A stretch of DNA of 64,000 nucleotides, from NCBI RefSeq assembly GCF_000471905.2, contig NW_006498549.1, forward strand, positions 195,883 through 259,882. The letters run 5' to 3'. The first letter of the stretch is position 1; each line of letters begins with the position of its first letter. The stretch is from Amborella trichopoda (lineage: Eukaryota; Streptophyta; Magnoliopsida; Amborellales; Amborellaceae). The position numbers and the translations under genes were made by a program. Of the stretch, positions 33,219 to 44,254 are shown in pieces. The notes under the pieces are model-generated. The model was not told the DNA's origin. It saw nothing but the letters and a program-made list of their open reading frames with translations, and did no database searches.

Positions 33219-34764
33219 TCTCGTCTCTATCTCTTTCTTTCTCCTCCCCTGTTTCTCATTTCTATCTCTATCTCTCTTCGTCTCCTGTTTATCTCCTTCT
33301 CTTCTTCTGAAGCAAGTCGGCGAAGCTTAGCGCTGGCTGGATTTCTTTCTCTCTCTCCTTTTCTTCTATTGCAGTCGGTGAAGCTTAGTGCCGGCTGAAT
33401 TTCTCTCTGTCCTTTTCTATTACAGTCAGCGAAGCCTAACACAAGTTTGATTTCTCTCTCTCCTTTTCGATCACAGTCGATGATGCCTAGCGCTGGCTCG
33501 ATCTCTCTCTCTTTCTTCTCTTCCATCAAAACCAGTGCAAGCGTAGCGCCGGATGGGTCTCTCCTTTTCTCTTCTTCTGACACAGTCGGCAAAGCCTAAC
33601 ACCGACTGCTTTTTTTCTCTCTTCTTCTGACACAGTCGGTGAAGCCTAACGCTGACTGTATTTTCCCTCTTTTCTTTTGAGACAGTAGGTGAAGCCTAGT
33701 GCGTACTTTATTTTCTCTCTCTTCTTTTGACACAATTGGTGAAGCCTAACATCGATTGCATTTTCTCTCTATTCAGTTGACACAGTCGGTGAAGCTTAGC
33801 ACCGACTGTGTTTCCTCTCTCTTCTTCAGGCACAGTCAGTGAAGCCTAGCGTCCACTGTGTCTTCTCTCTCCTCTTCTTTATATAACACAGTCGGTGAAG
33901 CTTAGTGCCAACTGTGTTTTCTCTCTCTTTCTTCAAACACAGCCGGCAATGCCTAGGACCATCTACGTCTTTCTTCCTGCTCTCTCTTTTATTCTCCTGC
34001 CTTTCATACTCTTCACTTCCTTTCTTCTCCCTCCCTCCTTCTATTTCCTTCTTCTCTTACTTTATTTCTTATTCTTTAACCATCATTCTGTTACTCTTTC
34101 ATTCAACTAAGAGGGATTGAGGTTAGCCTCTCATGGTAGTCCTGTCATCTAGCCATAATGTTGTTGTGCCAGGATTGCTTGGCTCGTTTTATTGACACGA
34201 TAGACTAACCATCGTGCCTAGCTAGTTGGTATTGGTAATGACGTCTAGTAGTAATCTGGTGAGCCAGTCTTAGTTACTGAACCCATTTTACTACCACGTC
34301 AGGCCAATTATTCATCAGCATAGTCACTGCTCATATCCTCCCGCTCCGTCGAATTCTTCCCTCCCCCATCTTTCTTCTCATATTTTTCCTTTTGAATGCG
34401 CATGCTTGTGTATGTTCATCAAAAAGGAAAAGGTTGAGGTCTGACCCACCTATGTTATAATCTTTGCCATATGTGTGTGATTGCAAAAAATAAGAAGAAT
34501 ACAAGCCAAGGGAGATGATTCCGAACCAGTTTTATTATTGAGGGGACTTTCTTCGTGATTTAAAAGGGTGATCACGTGAGCCAGCCCGAGTAAGTCCCGA
34601 ACCCACCTTAAATTCTTCTTTCACCGATTGGTAACACTTGCCCTCGTTATCGAATGAGGTTCCTGAGAGAGCGATCTCAAAAACGTCCTCGGTCTTCCCT
34701 CGAAACCCGTGATGCATGCCGCCCGATCATCCAAATCCGGAGGGTGAGATCTTCGCACCTAACC
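33219..34764 (+). repeat. 5' LTR of element B, 5'-truncated
   Basis: Colinear with the 3' LTR from about 48226 onward but missing the first roughly 1.5 kb (U3 and TATA box). Ends CGCACCTAACC before the PBS. Contains the TC-rich tract, the 50-bp stem-loop array and the complete U5 with the GACGTCTAGTAGTAAT block. Confidence 0.85.
33311..33960 (+). repeat. 50-bp stem-loop repeat array in LTR B (5' copy)
   Basis: About 13 tandem units. Each has the form CACAGTCGGTG-AAGCCTAR-CACCGACTGTG followed by a TTTTCTCTCTCTTCTTTTGA-type spacer. The unit at 33781-33810 is a perfect 11-bp stem with the loop AAGCTTAG. The array lies downstream of where the TATA box sits in full LTRs, so it would be in the transcript leader. 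Confidence 0.88.
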
Positions 34765-34768
34765 CGCT

Positions 34769-34786
34769 TGGCGACTCCATTGGGGA
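34769..34786 (+). promoter_or_regulatory. Primer binding site of element B
   Basis: TGGCGACTCCATTGGGGA, four bases after the end of the 5' LTR. The first ten bases are complementary to a tRNA 3' end GGAGTCGCCA (tRNA-Arg type). Confidence 0.85.
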
Positions 34787-35029
34787 GTTACTACCCCTTA
34801 GTTGGATTGTTCTTGTTTGGCTAGTTTTTTCTTTTATTATCTTCTTTCATTATCGTTTCACATTTTATTTATGGCTTGCGGGTTCTGTAACCCATTTATC
34901 CGAATTGGGGATTTTCTTATCCCTGCATTTGAGAGTGTCCCTAGGGAGCAAGTTCCTTCGACTCCGTTCCCAACCACCCTCTTGAGCAATGACCCCTCGT
35001 CTAGCTCTCAGGTCTTAACCTGAACCAGT

Positions 35030-35990
35030 GTGAGGTGGGACTTAAAGGTCCATCACTCCCCATTTCCTAGCTCCGGTGGAAACTCGACCAAGGCGCCCTG
35101 CATCGGCAACACTTCTGTTGCCCCACATAACATGCACCTAGCCACCGGCAAGTCACTTACCTGTCGTGTTGCTGATGTATGCCAGAAGGCTGTTCAGTCC
35201 CTTTTGGCAAAAGGCAAAGAAACTGCCATTACTTCTTTGGGTCGCTATAAGGCTACCCCCCACATTTCTACACCATTGGTCTCTATCCCTTGAGGTTCAA
35301 CAGATCGCGAAGGAAACCCCACGGTCTCCACCCCTCACACACACCACAAAACTCATGGGTTACCCACTCAAGTCACAACTCGGGGCAAACGTTATGTTAG
35401 CTCGAATCCATGTCCAAGATGGAACCTTCCAAGGCCAGGTCCTGCGCACGTTATTCATATGCATCCCACCGCTAGGGGCAACGCCATTGTTATGCCAACC
35501 CGAGTACACAGGAGACGACCCCCTCGTCCTCCTACTCTGCACACACAAGAACATCTTGTAAGGGGCAGACCTACACCTATTCCCTTACAAAACCCTACTC
35601 GTAGTTCTTGGCCTCTTAAGGCCAGATCACTTGCACGAGCCCAGGGTGAGACCCAGGTCTCCTGTAATCCTTCTTTAAGGGGTGCACACACGTTGCCATC
35701 ACAGACATCCCCTCACCCTAGACTTGGGCCTTTGCAAGACTCAATCCTGCTCTAGCCCACTCCTCCTTCATCGAGCAAGCATCTTTAGCCTTGGCACTCG
35801 ATGGTTTTCCCCAAGAGTACCATCGTGAACCAGCCCCGTCACTTTAGTCGTGTCTCTGGAGATCACAAGAGAGCTCAGGCATTGACCTAATGGAAGATTG
35901 AGTCCTTCATCCTCTCTGGGTCAAGATGACTCTAGTTCCTGGCCTTCATCCATTGCCTTACTTGATGGAGACAGCTCTCTCCCCTACAAG
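35030..35990 (+). pseudogene. Element B ORF1-like region
   Basis: Counterpart of 25285-26273. First segment: MRWDLKVHHSPFPSS, KAPCIGNTSVAPHNMHLATGKSL, VADVCQKAVQSLLAKGK. Second segment (35459-35755): MHPTARGNAIVMPTRVHRRRP with Pro/Arg/Ser-rich sequence and a stop, then TPPSSSKHL. The shared protein-level similarity in two diverged copies suggests it once coded. Function unknown; the location fits the ORF1 reported upstream of gag in Ogre elements. Interrupted near 35294-35458 and after 35755. Confidence 0.6.
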
Positions 35991-36078
35991 AAGAGCTGAC
36001 CCGCCACAACCTTGATCGTAGTTTTGGCATGAGGTCCATCAAAACCTCAAAGCTAAACGCGATAGCGGTCTACAGATT

Positions 36079-37760
36079 TTGACTATGGAGGTGACCAAGG
36101 CAATCAAAACAACCAATTCTGACGACCCTCTTCACCTGAATCCCTTCTACCCCCTTCAGACGATGAAACCTGAAGAAGTGCTACATGAGCCCTATGCTGT
36201 GGTTACTATCGTAGAAGAAGACCCATTCACTCAGCAGCCACGGTCCCAAGACCATCGAGAACCGGTCCAAACGTGATCAACATACAAGAGTCAAGTTCAG
36301 TCAGAGCATGCTGGCCCCCAGCTGACTGACGTACCACATACGATTCGTCAAGTTTGCAAGCCCTCAGTTGCCACTAACGTTGACCTCCATAGAGAAATGG
36401 TCAACGTAGTGGTTGTAAGCGAGCCCGGTGATGCGCAAGAAGAGCACATGAACAAGTTTGAGAATATGGTGGGTGCAATGATGGAAAAGATCGATCGTAT
36501 CGACTCCACATGCCAGTCGGCTAACCATGAGGTCAATTCCCATCACTCTGATGGTGCACCTCCACGGCAGCCCCCCCTTCTACCTCATAGGACAATTCTA
36601 TCCCTCATCCCGTCTCTCAGATAAATATTGACACTATGGTCATGCATAGCCTAGCGAACAAACAAATCCTGGAGATACAGGGTGCAACGCCTTATCAAAG
36701 TCCGTACCTCTAGTATATTGCTCAGGTCCCATTTCCCTCAGATTATAAGAAAGGGATGTTTCCCTTATTCAACAGAACCATGTCACCAAACCAACATATT
36801 GCCCACTTCCAGGCAGCATGTCGAGAAACAGCGGCCAACGGGAGACTTCTTCTCCCAAAATTCGTTGAGACTTTCGATGGCCTAGGATTTCAATGGTATG
36901 CTCGACTTCCTCCAAAGTCAGTGCATACATGGGAGGAGATGGAGAAATTATTCTATCAACGCTTCTATGAGGTCGAGAGAGAGGTCCAAACCATCGAACT
37001 TCTCACCCTGACTTAAGACCCTGATGAGCCCGTGGATCAGTTCATATCAAGATGGTGAAATTTGGCTTCCCGACATCCGAATCCTATGTCTGAGAAGGAA
37101 GCAGTCCAAACTTGTGGGTGAAACATGCAACCCGAGATCGCTCTACATGTCGAGGCCTCTAATCCGACCTCCATGTCAAAGTTGATATCTTAATAAGTTC
37201 ACATATAAAGTTTATCATGCCACCCTGGTGGGACACAACAACAATCTACAAGCTCTGCAAACAACCGGGGCTATCGTAGCTCATGGAATAACACACGGAG
37301 CAGCAAACAGAAAGGGGTAATCAGTGCACCGTCATGGTAACTGATTCAAAGGGGTAAGCACAACAAAGGGAACATCCCAGGTTGGCAAGCAACAACAGTC
37401 GTACAATTGGGTACCCCCACCAGCCAACCTTGATCGGGGTGATTATTTCACCAGGCATAGGAATAAGGTCTATCCGTTCGAGAAGGAATGGGTTCCTGTG
37501 CTGTTCTGGTTATTGTTGGAATAGAATATGATCCAGCTTTCAGAAGCCAAGTCCCCCAAGTAACCTGGCCTTGACACTAAGGAAAATTATTGTGTCAACC
37601 ATCAGAGGATCATTCATCCCACAGATGACTGCTACACGCTGAAAGATATTATCGTGGCCCTGATTCAGAAGGGTCAGATAAAGCTTGAAGACTTAAAGAA
37701 GGCCTTTGAGACAACTGAGGTCTCCCATGCAGTAACCATTCAAAAGGAAGACAAAATGTT
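36079..37760 (+). pseudogene. Element B gag
   Basis: N-terminal region 36079-36620 (DDPLHLNPFYPLQTMKPEEVLHEPYAVV; later MVNVVVVSEPGDAQEEHMNKFENMVGAMMEKIDRIDS, a possible short coiled coil). Core 36756-37120: MFPLFNRTMSPNQHIAHFQAACRETAANGRLLLPKFVETFDGLGFQWYARLPPKSVHTWEEMEKLFYQRFYEVEREVQTIELLTLT, then DPDEPVDQFIS with a stop in RW*NLASRHP. The zinc-knuckle-like part lies near 37585-37700 (NHQRIIHPTDDCYTLKDIIVALIQKGQIKLEDLKKAF). Stops at 37014, 37057, 37128 and elsewhere disable it. It is the best-preserved Gag core in the window. Confidence 0.85.
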
Positions 37761-39238
37761 TGCTACCCTTTACGCCTTCTTCATTATAATGCTTCAGAAA
37801 AGCATAATCACACTGAAGAAGGCAAGGAACCCTGTCACCTTGCTAAGGAGACTGACGAGCGTTGGTGCTCGTACCATCAAATAAGAGGCCATTACTTATC
37901 GAAATGCACAAGCTTCCTTGATGTATTTATAAAGAAAATGCGAGAGTGTCAGAAGTTTTATCATCTCCCCCTAGGTGATCCCCAAGTCATTCCTCTATCA
38001 GGGCAAGAAGATCTCACAAATCAGGACCTTCCTATCAATCACTCGGACTCTACCAAATCCTCGACTTCCCAGCCATGGATAGTCTTCAATGGCTGCAGCT
38101 GACTCAAGTCCTTAAGGCGAGAAGCAGTTTGCAAAGTTAGAGATGTTCACAAGCCCAGCGAGATGAATCAATCATCACCTCAAAAAAGCAAAAAGAGGCT
38201 GCCACCACGGGCTACTGGCCTAAGAAACAAGACCGCTCAACCCACAGTCGAGTAGGAATTTCTTGGGCCCCTTCCTCCACTGCCAACTTTACTAGACTTC
38301 ATCCTGTCAAGAAGACGTTCCCGTGCCATCTCCCACCCAGCATACGTCCAATGAGGGTGATGACGTTAAAAGCACTCCCCAATGGTCTATGCAAGGGAAA
38401 GACCTAAAAGACCCCCTGCACCCGTTATAACATAAAAAGCTTCCCACATCGGTCTAATGAGGGGAACGACCTTAAAGTCCCCCACATTCTAACCCTTCTC
38501 CTTCTTCTTCTCCTGCTTCTCATTCTCTCTCTTCTACGTTCACTGTAGGTACAACCTTGATATGCCCGGACATCAAGGCTCTCGACCAAAAATTAGAAGG
38601 AAGTAGGGAGCAGTGAAAATGATTGAGAAAGACCCTGGCATAGGCAACATGATTCTTAACAGTTGCTCATGCCCTGACAGCTAAAGCCAAAGCAGAGTCA
38701 CCTTCTTCAAAGAAGCACAAGAAGTCAAAGCCAAAGAAACCCTAGTGGCCCCTTGAGCCTGACTTTAAGCAGAGACTGAGATAATCAAAAGGGTCAAGCT
38801 TATATTTCCAGGAAGCTTGCCATATGATACAAGTCAGTGAAGAAGCAGCTGGCTCGGAGCAAACACTCTAGGCATCCATACAAATACAGTGTGATTCGTA
38901 TGAAGACACTCTTCGTGTCACCATCACTCAACCTCAGTTTCCTCCTAACTGTCCAGACAAGCTTCTCCTACCTGATGTGTTTTCTACATTTGGAGTTGAC
39001 CTCTCCGTCACTCAGTTCAAGAAAATTGTAGGAAGCATGACCAACCGGGGAGCCCTATCGGAGACAGAGATGTTAGGGTCATGGGTCTCTGCGCGTGAAG
39101 TTGGTGAAAAGGCCTCTGAGAACAACGAGGAAGAGTTGCAATAAGCCCTAGAAGAATGAGAAGAAGGTGGTCAAGCCACAGTTGATGAACTCGAACAAAT
39201 AAATCTTGGAGACGAGGAGGATCCCAGACCCACTTTCA
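37761..39238 (+). other. Element B gag-RT interval, protease not identified
   Basis: The interval shares scattered blocks with element A: DSYEDTLRVTITQPQFPPNC and VFSTFGVDLSV near 38890-39010, then an EELQ / EEG acidic part up to 39200. I could not find an aspartic protease active-site block. Stops occur in every frame. It contains TC-rich low complexity at 38500-38545. Confidence 0.5.
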
Positions 39239-40080
39239 TTTCAGTGAATATGTCTCCAGAAGAGAGGGGATTTCACTTCTTTCTAGCGAGCAAACCGTGA
39301 CGTCTTTTCTTGGCATTATCATGAGATGCTTGACTTAGATCCTCAAGTAGCTGTTCACCATCTCTGCATTGATCCGACTATCAAACCCATCAAACAGAAA
39401 TCGAGAAGGTTTAGGCCTGACCTCAAGATGCAGATAGACATCGAGGTGACAAAAATAAAAAAAGCAGGCTTTATTCATTAAGTCAAGTACCCAAAAAGGC
39501 TAGCAAATGTTGTTTCAGTACAGAAGAAAAATGGTCAAATCTGGGTTTGCATTGACGTTCGCGACCTCAATACCGCCTGTTCTAAGGATGACTTCCCGTT
39601 TCCATTCACGGAGATGCTCATTGACTCAACGGCTCACTGTCAAATGTTTTCCTTCATGGACGATTACTCTGGGTATAACTAGATAAGGATGCCACCTGAA
39701 GATGAAGAAACCACTGCGTTCTTAACTCCGAAAGGGGTCTTCTGTTACACGATGATGCTTTTGGATTAAAGAACGCTGGTGTCAGATACCAAAGAGCAAT
39801 GATGACCATCTTCAAAGACATGACGCACATAGAAGTGGATTGCCATGTAGATGATTTGGTGGTAAAATCTGAAGTGACGGATGCTCACTTGAGAGACCTT
39901 GAAAAGGTATTAGAGCGTTTTCGTCTTTGTCAACTTAAAATGAACCCGCTAAAATGCGCTTTCGGTGTGCACTCTAGAAAATTCTTGGGGTTCATTGTCA
40001 AACATCGAGGGCTTGAAGTTGAGCCTGTCAAGATCAAGGTAATCCAAAAAATGCCATCACCGACTACTCTTTGAGAACTG
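39239..40080 (+). pseudogene. Element B reverse transcriptase
   Basis: MSPEER at 39249 matches the start of the RT lead-in in A; several one-base shifts follow. Readable blocks are KPIKQKSRRFRPDL, KNGQIWVCIDVRDLN, FPFTEMLIDSTAHCQMFSFMDDYS and GLKNAGVRYQRAM. The catalytic block is CHVDDLVVKS (39838-39867). The family usually has YVDD; His replaces Tyr but both Asp are kept. An open 91-codon frame from 39799 covers the palm and thumb (FLGFIVKHRGLEVEPVKIK). At YQR the codon is CAA, where element A has a TAG stop. Confidence 0.85.
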
Positions 40081-41010
40081 CGCTCCCTCTAAGGGCAATT
40101 GGCATACATTCATAGGTTCATCTCGAACCTCTCAGGTTGCTGTAAACCCATTACACACTTGCTAAAGAATGATCCCCATTCATTTGGGATGAAGCATGTC
40201 AGGCCACCCTTGACGACATCAAGCATTATTTATTCAACCCTCCAGTACTCTCTACACCAGTATTGGGAAAACCCCTCATTCTATACATGACTACTTTAGC
40301 TGAGTCACTCGGAGCATTGTTGGCACAAACAATGAAGAGGGAAAAGAGACTGCATTATATTACCTCAGCCACAGGATGCAAAGGGCCGAGAAGACTTATC
40401 CCCTATTGAGAAGATGTGCTTGACCCTGATCTTCGCAGTACAAAAACTCTGCCATTGCTTGCTTCGTCATGAAGTTAAACTCATCTCGAAAACTGATCCT
40501 ATAAAGCTTCTCATGACACGCCCATTCTTGTTGAGATGCCTTGCTAAGTGGACATTATTGCTGATGGAGTTCAACATCATGTATGTCCCACGGAAGGCCA
40601 TCAAGGGCCACGCCTTAGTTGACTTTCTCGTAGCACACCCTATGCTAGCGGAATCTATGTTATCAAGCGACCTCCCTAATGAAGAAATATTATGTATCAA
40701 GCTTGCTCATGCTTGGGTACTGTACTTTCACGGAGCCTTCCAATCAGACCGAGGAGGTGCCAGAATCGGCTTCTTAACCCCGAAAGGAGGAATATTGCCA
40801 CTTTATTTCTCTCTCACTCAAGCCGATTCTCATAATGAGGTCGAATATCAGGCCCTTATAATTGCGTTGGAGATAGCCATCGACCTAGATTTGGGGCAGC
40901 TTAAGATCTATGATGTATCCCTGAGTCACATCCGTAGGAGGTTAAACTCGCAGGCTGATTCACTTGCGAAACTCAGCGCTACAATTCAGATGTCCTCATC
41001 AAGACCCATG
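40081..41010 (+). pseudogene. Element B RNase H and shortened second RNase H
   Basis: The RT-linked RNase H is recognisable from GKPLILYMTTLAESLGAL (about 40269) through MCLTLIFAVQKLCHCLLRHEVKLIS, WTLLLMEFNIMYVPRKAIKGHALVDFLVAHP. The second RNase H begins AHAWVLYFHGAFQSDRGGARIGFLTPKG and keeps HNEVEY. Between KIYD and VSLSHIRRRLNSQADSLAKL about 36 residues present in A and C are missing. That loss includes the GDSEL block with a catalytic Asp. The loss is in frame, so a 261-codon frame (40414-41199) stays open across it. Confidence 0.85.
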
Positions 41011-41199
41011 CTTGTTTGGGTGACAGAATGGAGACACATCGAATTAAGAACCGAGGTCAATGAGGATGACGAGAGAAATATCTTCCTCGAGTGCCCTCCT
41101 TATTCATTTGGAGCACTTCTTTCAGCCAAAGAAGTAATTAAGACTGAACAAGGACTAACACAGAGTCAAGGAGCTAAGAGTCGAAATCAAGAACCATAA

Positions 41200-42480
41200 T
41201 TCTTTGACCCAATTTGCAAAGAAATTGAGCAGGTAGAAGATTGGAGAGAGCCCATCACTAGTTTCCTAAACCATGGCAGGCTCTTGGAAGATCGTGTCGA
41301 ATGCAATAACATACATCGAATGTTCATCAAGTATACCCTCCATGAAGGAGATGCTCTCTTCAGACGGCTGTTTGATGAAATTCTTCTTATATGTGTGGAT
41401 ATACAAGAGGCAAATATGGTGTTAGAAGAAGTCTAATCAGGCATTTGTGGACTACACCAGTCCGGTCCTAAGCTATATGAACGAATACGCAGGTTGGGAT
41501 ACTATTCGCCTTCCATGATCTCCGATTCCTTAACCTATGCTAAAAAGTGCCAAGTATGCCAAATATAGTCCAACCAGGTTCACCATCCTCCAGAGCTCTT
41601 ACACCCTACAGTTGCAACATGGCCCTTCTCATAATGGGGTATGGACATCATAGGGCCTATTGACCCTCCTTCCGCTTATCCTAGCCACAACAAATTATTT
41701 CTCTAAGTGGGCAGAAGCAGTCCCCCTCAAGCTGGTTCTTGGGACAGCGATGCCCTACTTACTTTGTTTGACATCATATCATATATCACTTTGGAGTGCC
41801 CTACCAGATTATATCTGACAATGGTCCTCAATTTAGGAGTCATCACATCGATCGCTTAGTTAACCAATTCATTTTCAAATGGAGGTACTCGACTATGTAC
41901 CACCCTCAGGAAAATGGATTAGCTGAGGCTTTTAATAAGACTTTGTGCAACATTTTAATAAAAAACAAGGAAGAACTGACATGGAAAGCTTCCCGAAGCA
42001 CTATGGGCTTATCGTACTACTACGTGAAATGCTACTAATTCCACTCCTTATTCTTTGGTCTATGGGGGTGAAGCAATTTTACCTCTCGAAATACAAATCC
42101 CTTCACTGCGAGTCTCTATTCACCAAGGAATAATCGAATATGAGAGAGTCATGCTCCAATATCAAGAATTGGATGCACTCGATGGAAAGAGGCTAGAGGC
42201 TCAACAGAACCTTGAACTCAACCAAGGCAGAATGAAGAGGGCTTTTGACAAGTCTGCCAAGATCCGCTCATTCACCCGTGATGATCTGGTCTTAGCTGTT
42301 AAGAGGCCTATTGTTATGCATGGCCGGTGTAAAGGGAAGTTTGAGTTTAAGTAGGAATATCCCTTTATAGTAAAAAAGGTCTTGCCCAACGGATCCTAAA
42401 TACTGGCACATCCTAAAGGAGAGGAAGAATGCGCTCAATCAGTGGACGATACTTAAAGAAGTACTACCCATAATGCATAT
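41200..42480 (+). pseudogene. Element B integrase with C-terminal tail
   Basis: Zinc-region remnants LYERIRRLGYYSPSMISDSLTYAKKCQVCQI, then a WGMDIIGPIDPPSA core with the first Asp. A deletion or frameshift follows before NYFSKWAEAVPL. IISDNGPQFRSHHIDRLVNQF carries the second Asp, and YHPQENGLAEAFNKTL keeps the catalytic Glu, which A and C have lost. The tail (42055-42354) is open: VYGGEAILPLEIQIPSLRV, LDALDGKRLEAQQNLELNQGRMKRAFDKS, DDLVLAVKR, GKFEFK, ending at a TAG where other copies have Trp. GPY/F-like sequence follows in broken frame to about 42470. Confidence 0.85.
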
Positions 42481-42489
42481 TCAAGAAAT

Positions 42490-43330
42490 AGAGACTCGAC
42501 GTGAAAGTACGCAAGATAGTCCAAACACGTTCTAACTCTTTTTATTGCAGTAAAAACAAATTACGAGTCACAAGCTAAAGAAGCCCAATACTAGGGAGGT
42601 TACAAGTTCTTTGCATCTGAGGATAAGAGCATGGTTACGAGTCCAAAGAAAAACCCTCCTCATGAAGAAAAAGCGTAACCACTTGGAGAGTTAGCTTCAA
42701 TTCATCTGATGAGTAAGAGGATGGTTACAGGCCAGAAGATGAAGCGAAGCCACTTCAAGAAGTTAGCTTCAGTCCATTCGATGTGTATATCAAACATACA
42801 AGTCAGATGTCTCACTTGACCTGTACATCAAACATACAACGTAGGATTCATTTGACATGTGTATCAAACATACAAAGCGGGCTAGACCTGGCGAGGAACT
42901 TTCCTATGATGGAAAGCATACCTTGTTCCCAGTGTATGCCCTTCCACAGAACAACATGGACCTCACTGTTATGCTGGAGAATTTGGTTTCCAACAGGTAC
43001 CACAAGCCCTGCCTTACCATCATTCGCCACTTTTTACTGGCCCATGAACATCGTCGTGCATAGCTCATCACCGAATATCGCAAATCCCGCAGGTGACTTA
43101 CTGCCACATGCGGGCATTACTCTCCACATAATGACAGGCCACACTGTTGATGAGCGCCGTCTGAAGTCAGCGCTAGCTGTGTCTCTCCAGGCTAACACCA
43201 GCTCAACTCTTAACACCGGTTGCCTTTCTTTAGGATCAACGCCGATTGTCTCAGCGCCGATTACGCTTCTAGACCATCAGCGCCAGTTGGCCTATCGCCG
43301 GTTGCACTTTTATTAGCGTCGGACCTGTCG
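42490..43330 (+). other. Element B 3' region, block shared with A and C
   Basis: Non-coding block following pol and matching, in inverse orientation, 17740-18600 and 59750-60655. It contains four or five copies of a roughly 37-bp repeat with TGACNTGTATATCAAACATACAA (42780-42870). It also holds a CCAGTGTATGCCCTTCCACA block near 42935 and AGCGCCGATT/CGCCGGTTG words at 43210-43315. The 177-codon frame at 42783-43316 is not matched in frame by A or C and is probably chance. Confidence 0.6.
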
Positions 43331-43850
43331 CGACTGTTCCTTCGTGAGAGTCCTCTTTTTCAAGGCCTAAGTTTCCACACGCCCTTAATGATCGCATAAT
43401 CTTCAAGGGTGACGGTTCACCTCCCACGACAGTTCACCTCTCGCAATCGTACACCTTCCTTGAGACGATCTGCTTGCACTAACCGTTCGTTTTTCTGGAT
43501 CTTTCAGTTGCCACAGAAACTCCACTGCCGTTCCAAGAAAACCTCTAAAAAATCTCTACAACCCCCAGGAAACCCCTTAAAACTCCCATAAAAATTTCCA
43601 AGACTTGCAGAAATGCATATCACTGCACTTCCTGCCTTTCCCACCTTCAAGATACAACACTCGGAGCTCTTCCCTCCACCAGAATGTCCTCTATGCTAAA
43701 AGCTTCCTCTGCAACTTCACCAAATTCTTGGAAACGTCTGCTCGCTGAAGGCCTATCCAGCAAAAACCACCGGGAATCCCACTGCTTTTCAAAACTTCAA
43801 CCGCCTCTTTTCACTGTTGAAGAAAAATTTTGTTTGAAAAATTTTGTTTG
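43331..43850 (+). other. Element B 3' region, weakly conserved segment
   Basis: Corresponds in position to about 59060-59740 of element C. Shared scattered words concern AAAACTTC, CCCTTGGG-like and CCTGAAAA-like short motifs only. No ORF, RNA gene or array recognised. Confidence 0.4.
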
Positions 43851-43859
43851 AAAAGTGAC

Positions 43860-44250
43860 CCAAGCCGTGACCTATCATCCCCAGTGGAGTCAGGAGCAAG
43901 CCATTATTCCTCATCCCCATAGAGGTCACGCCCATATTGCAGCCCATTATCTCGAGCGGAGTTAGGGTCATTCTTACCTCTTCAATTCTCGGTGGGTCTC
44001 ATTCACAGCAAGCTATCTTATCCTCAGGGGAGTCGGGTTACCTGTCATAAGCTAATTCTCCTTAGAGTCTCATCTTTCACCCCAATAGCTACGCTTGCTC
44101 CCCTAAGCCCTAGTGAAGTCTGCTTCCGTTCGCCATCCCTCGTTAGGCCACCGTCTCCATCTGAGCCCTTTGCTTGTGTATGGCCTTAACCCTTTTATCC
44201 CCAGAGAGTTAGATTGTCATTCATAAACCTATTCCTCAGGGAACTCCACC
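43860..44250 (+). repeat. 36-bp repeats complementary to the PBS
   Basis: About ten degenerate units with CCCCAGTGGAGTC-like cores near 43879, 43915, 43951, 43987, 44023, 44060 and onward, spacing about 36 bp. 43878-43891 (TCCCCAGTGGAGTC) is exactly complementary to the PBS segment of element A and differs at one base from the complement of B's own PBS. Element C has a matching set at 58150-58510. Confidence 0.7.
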
Positions 44251-44254
44251 TACA

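Noticed and set aside
42783..43316. 177-codon open frame downstream of element B pol
   Set aside because: The corresponding DNA in A and C does not keep this frame; the sequence contains short tandem DNA repeats that explain the repetitive HTSQM/HLTC peptide.
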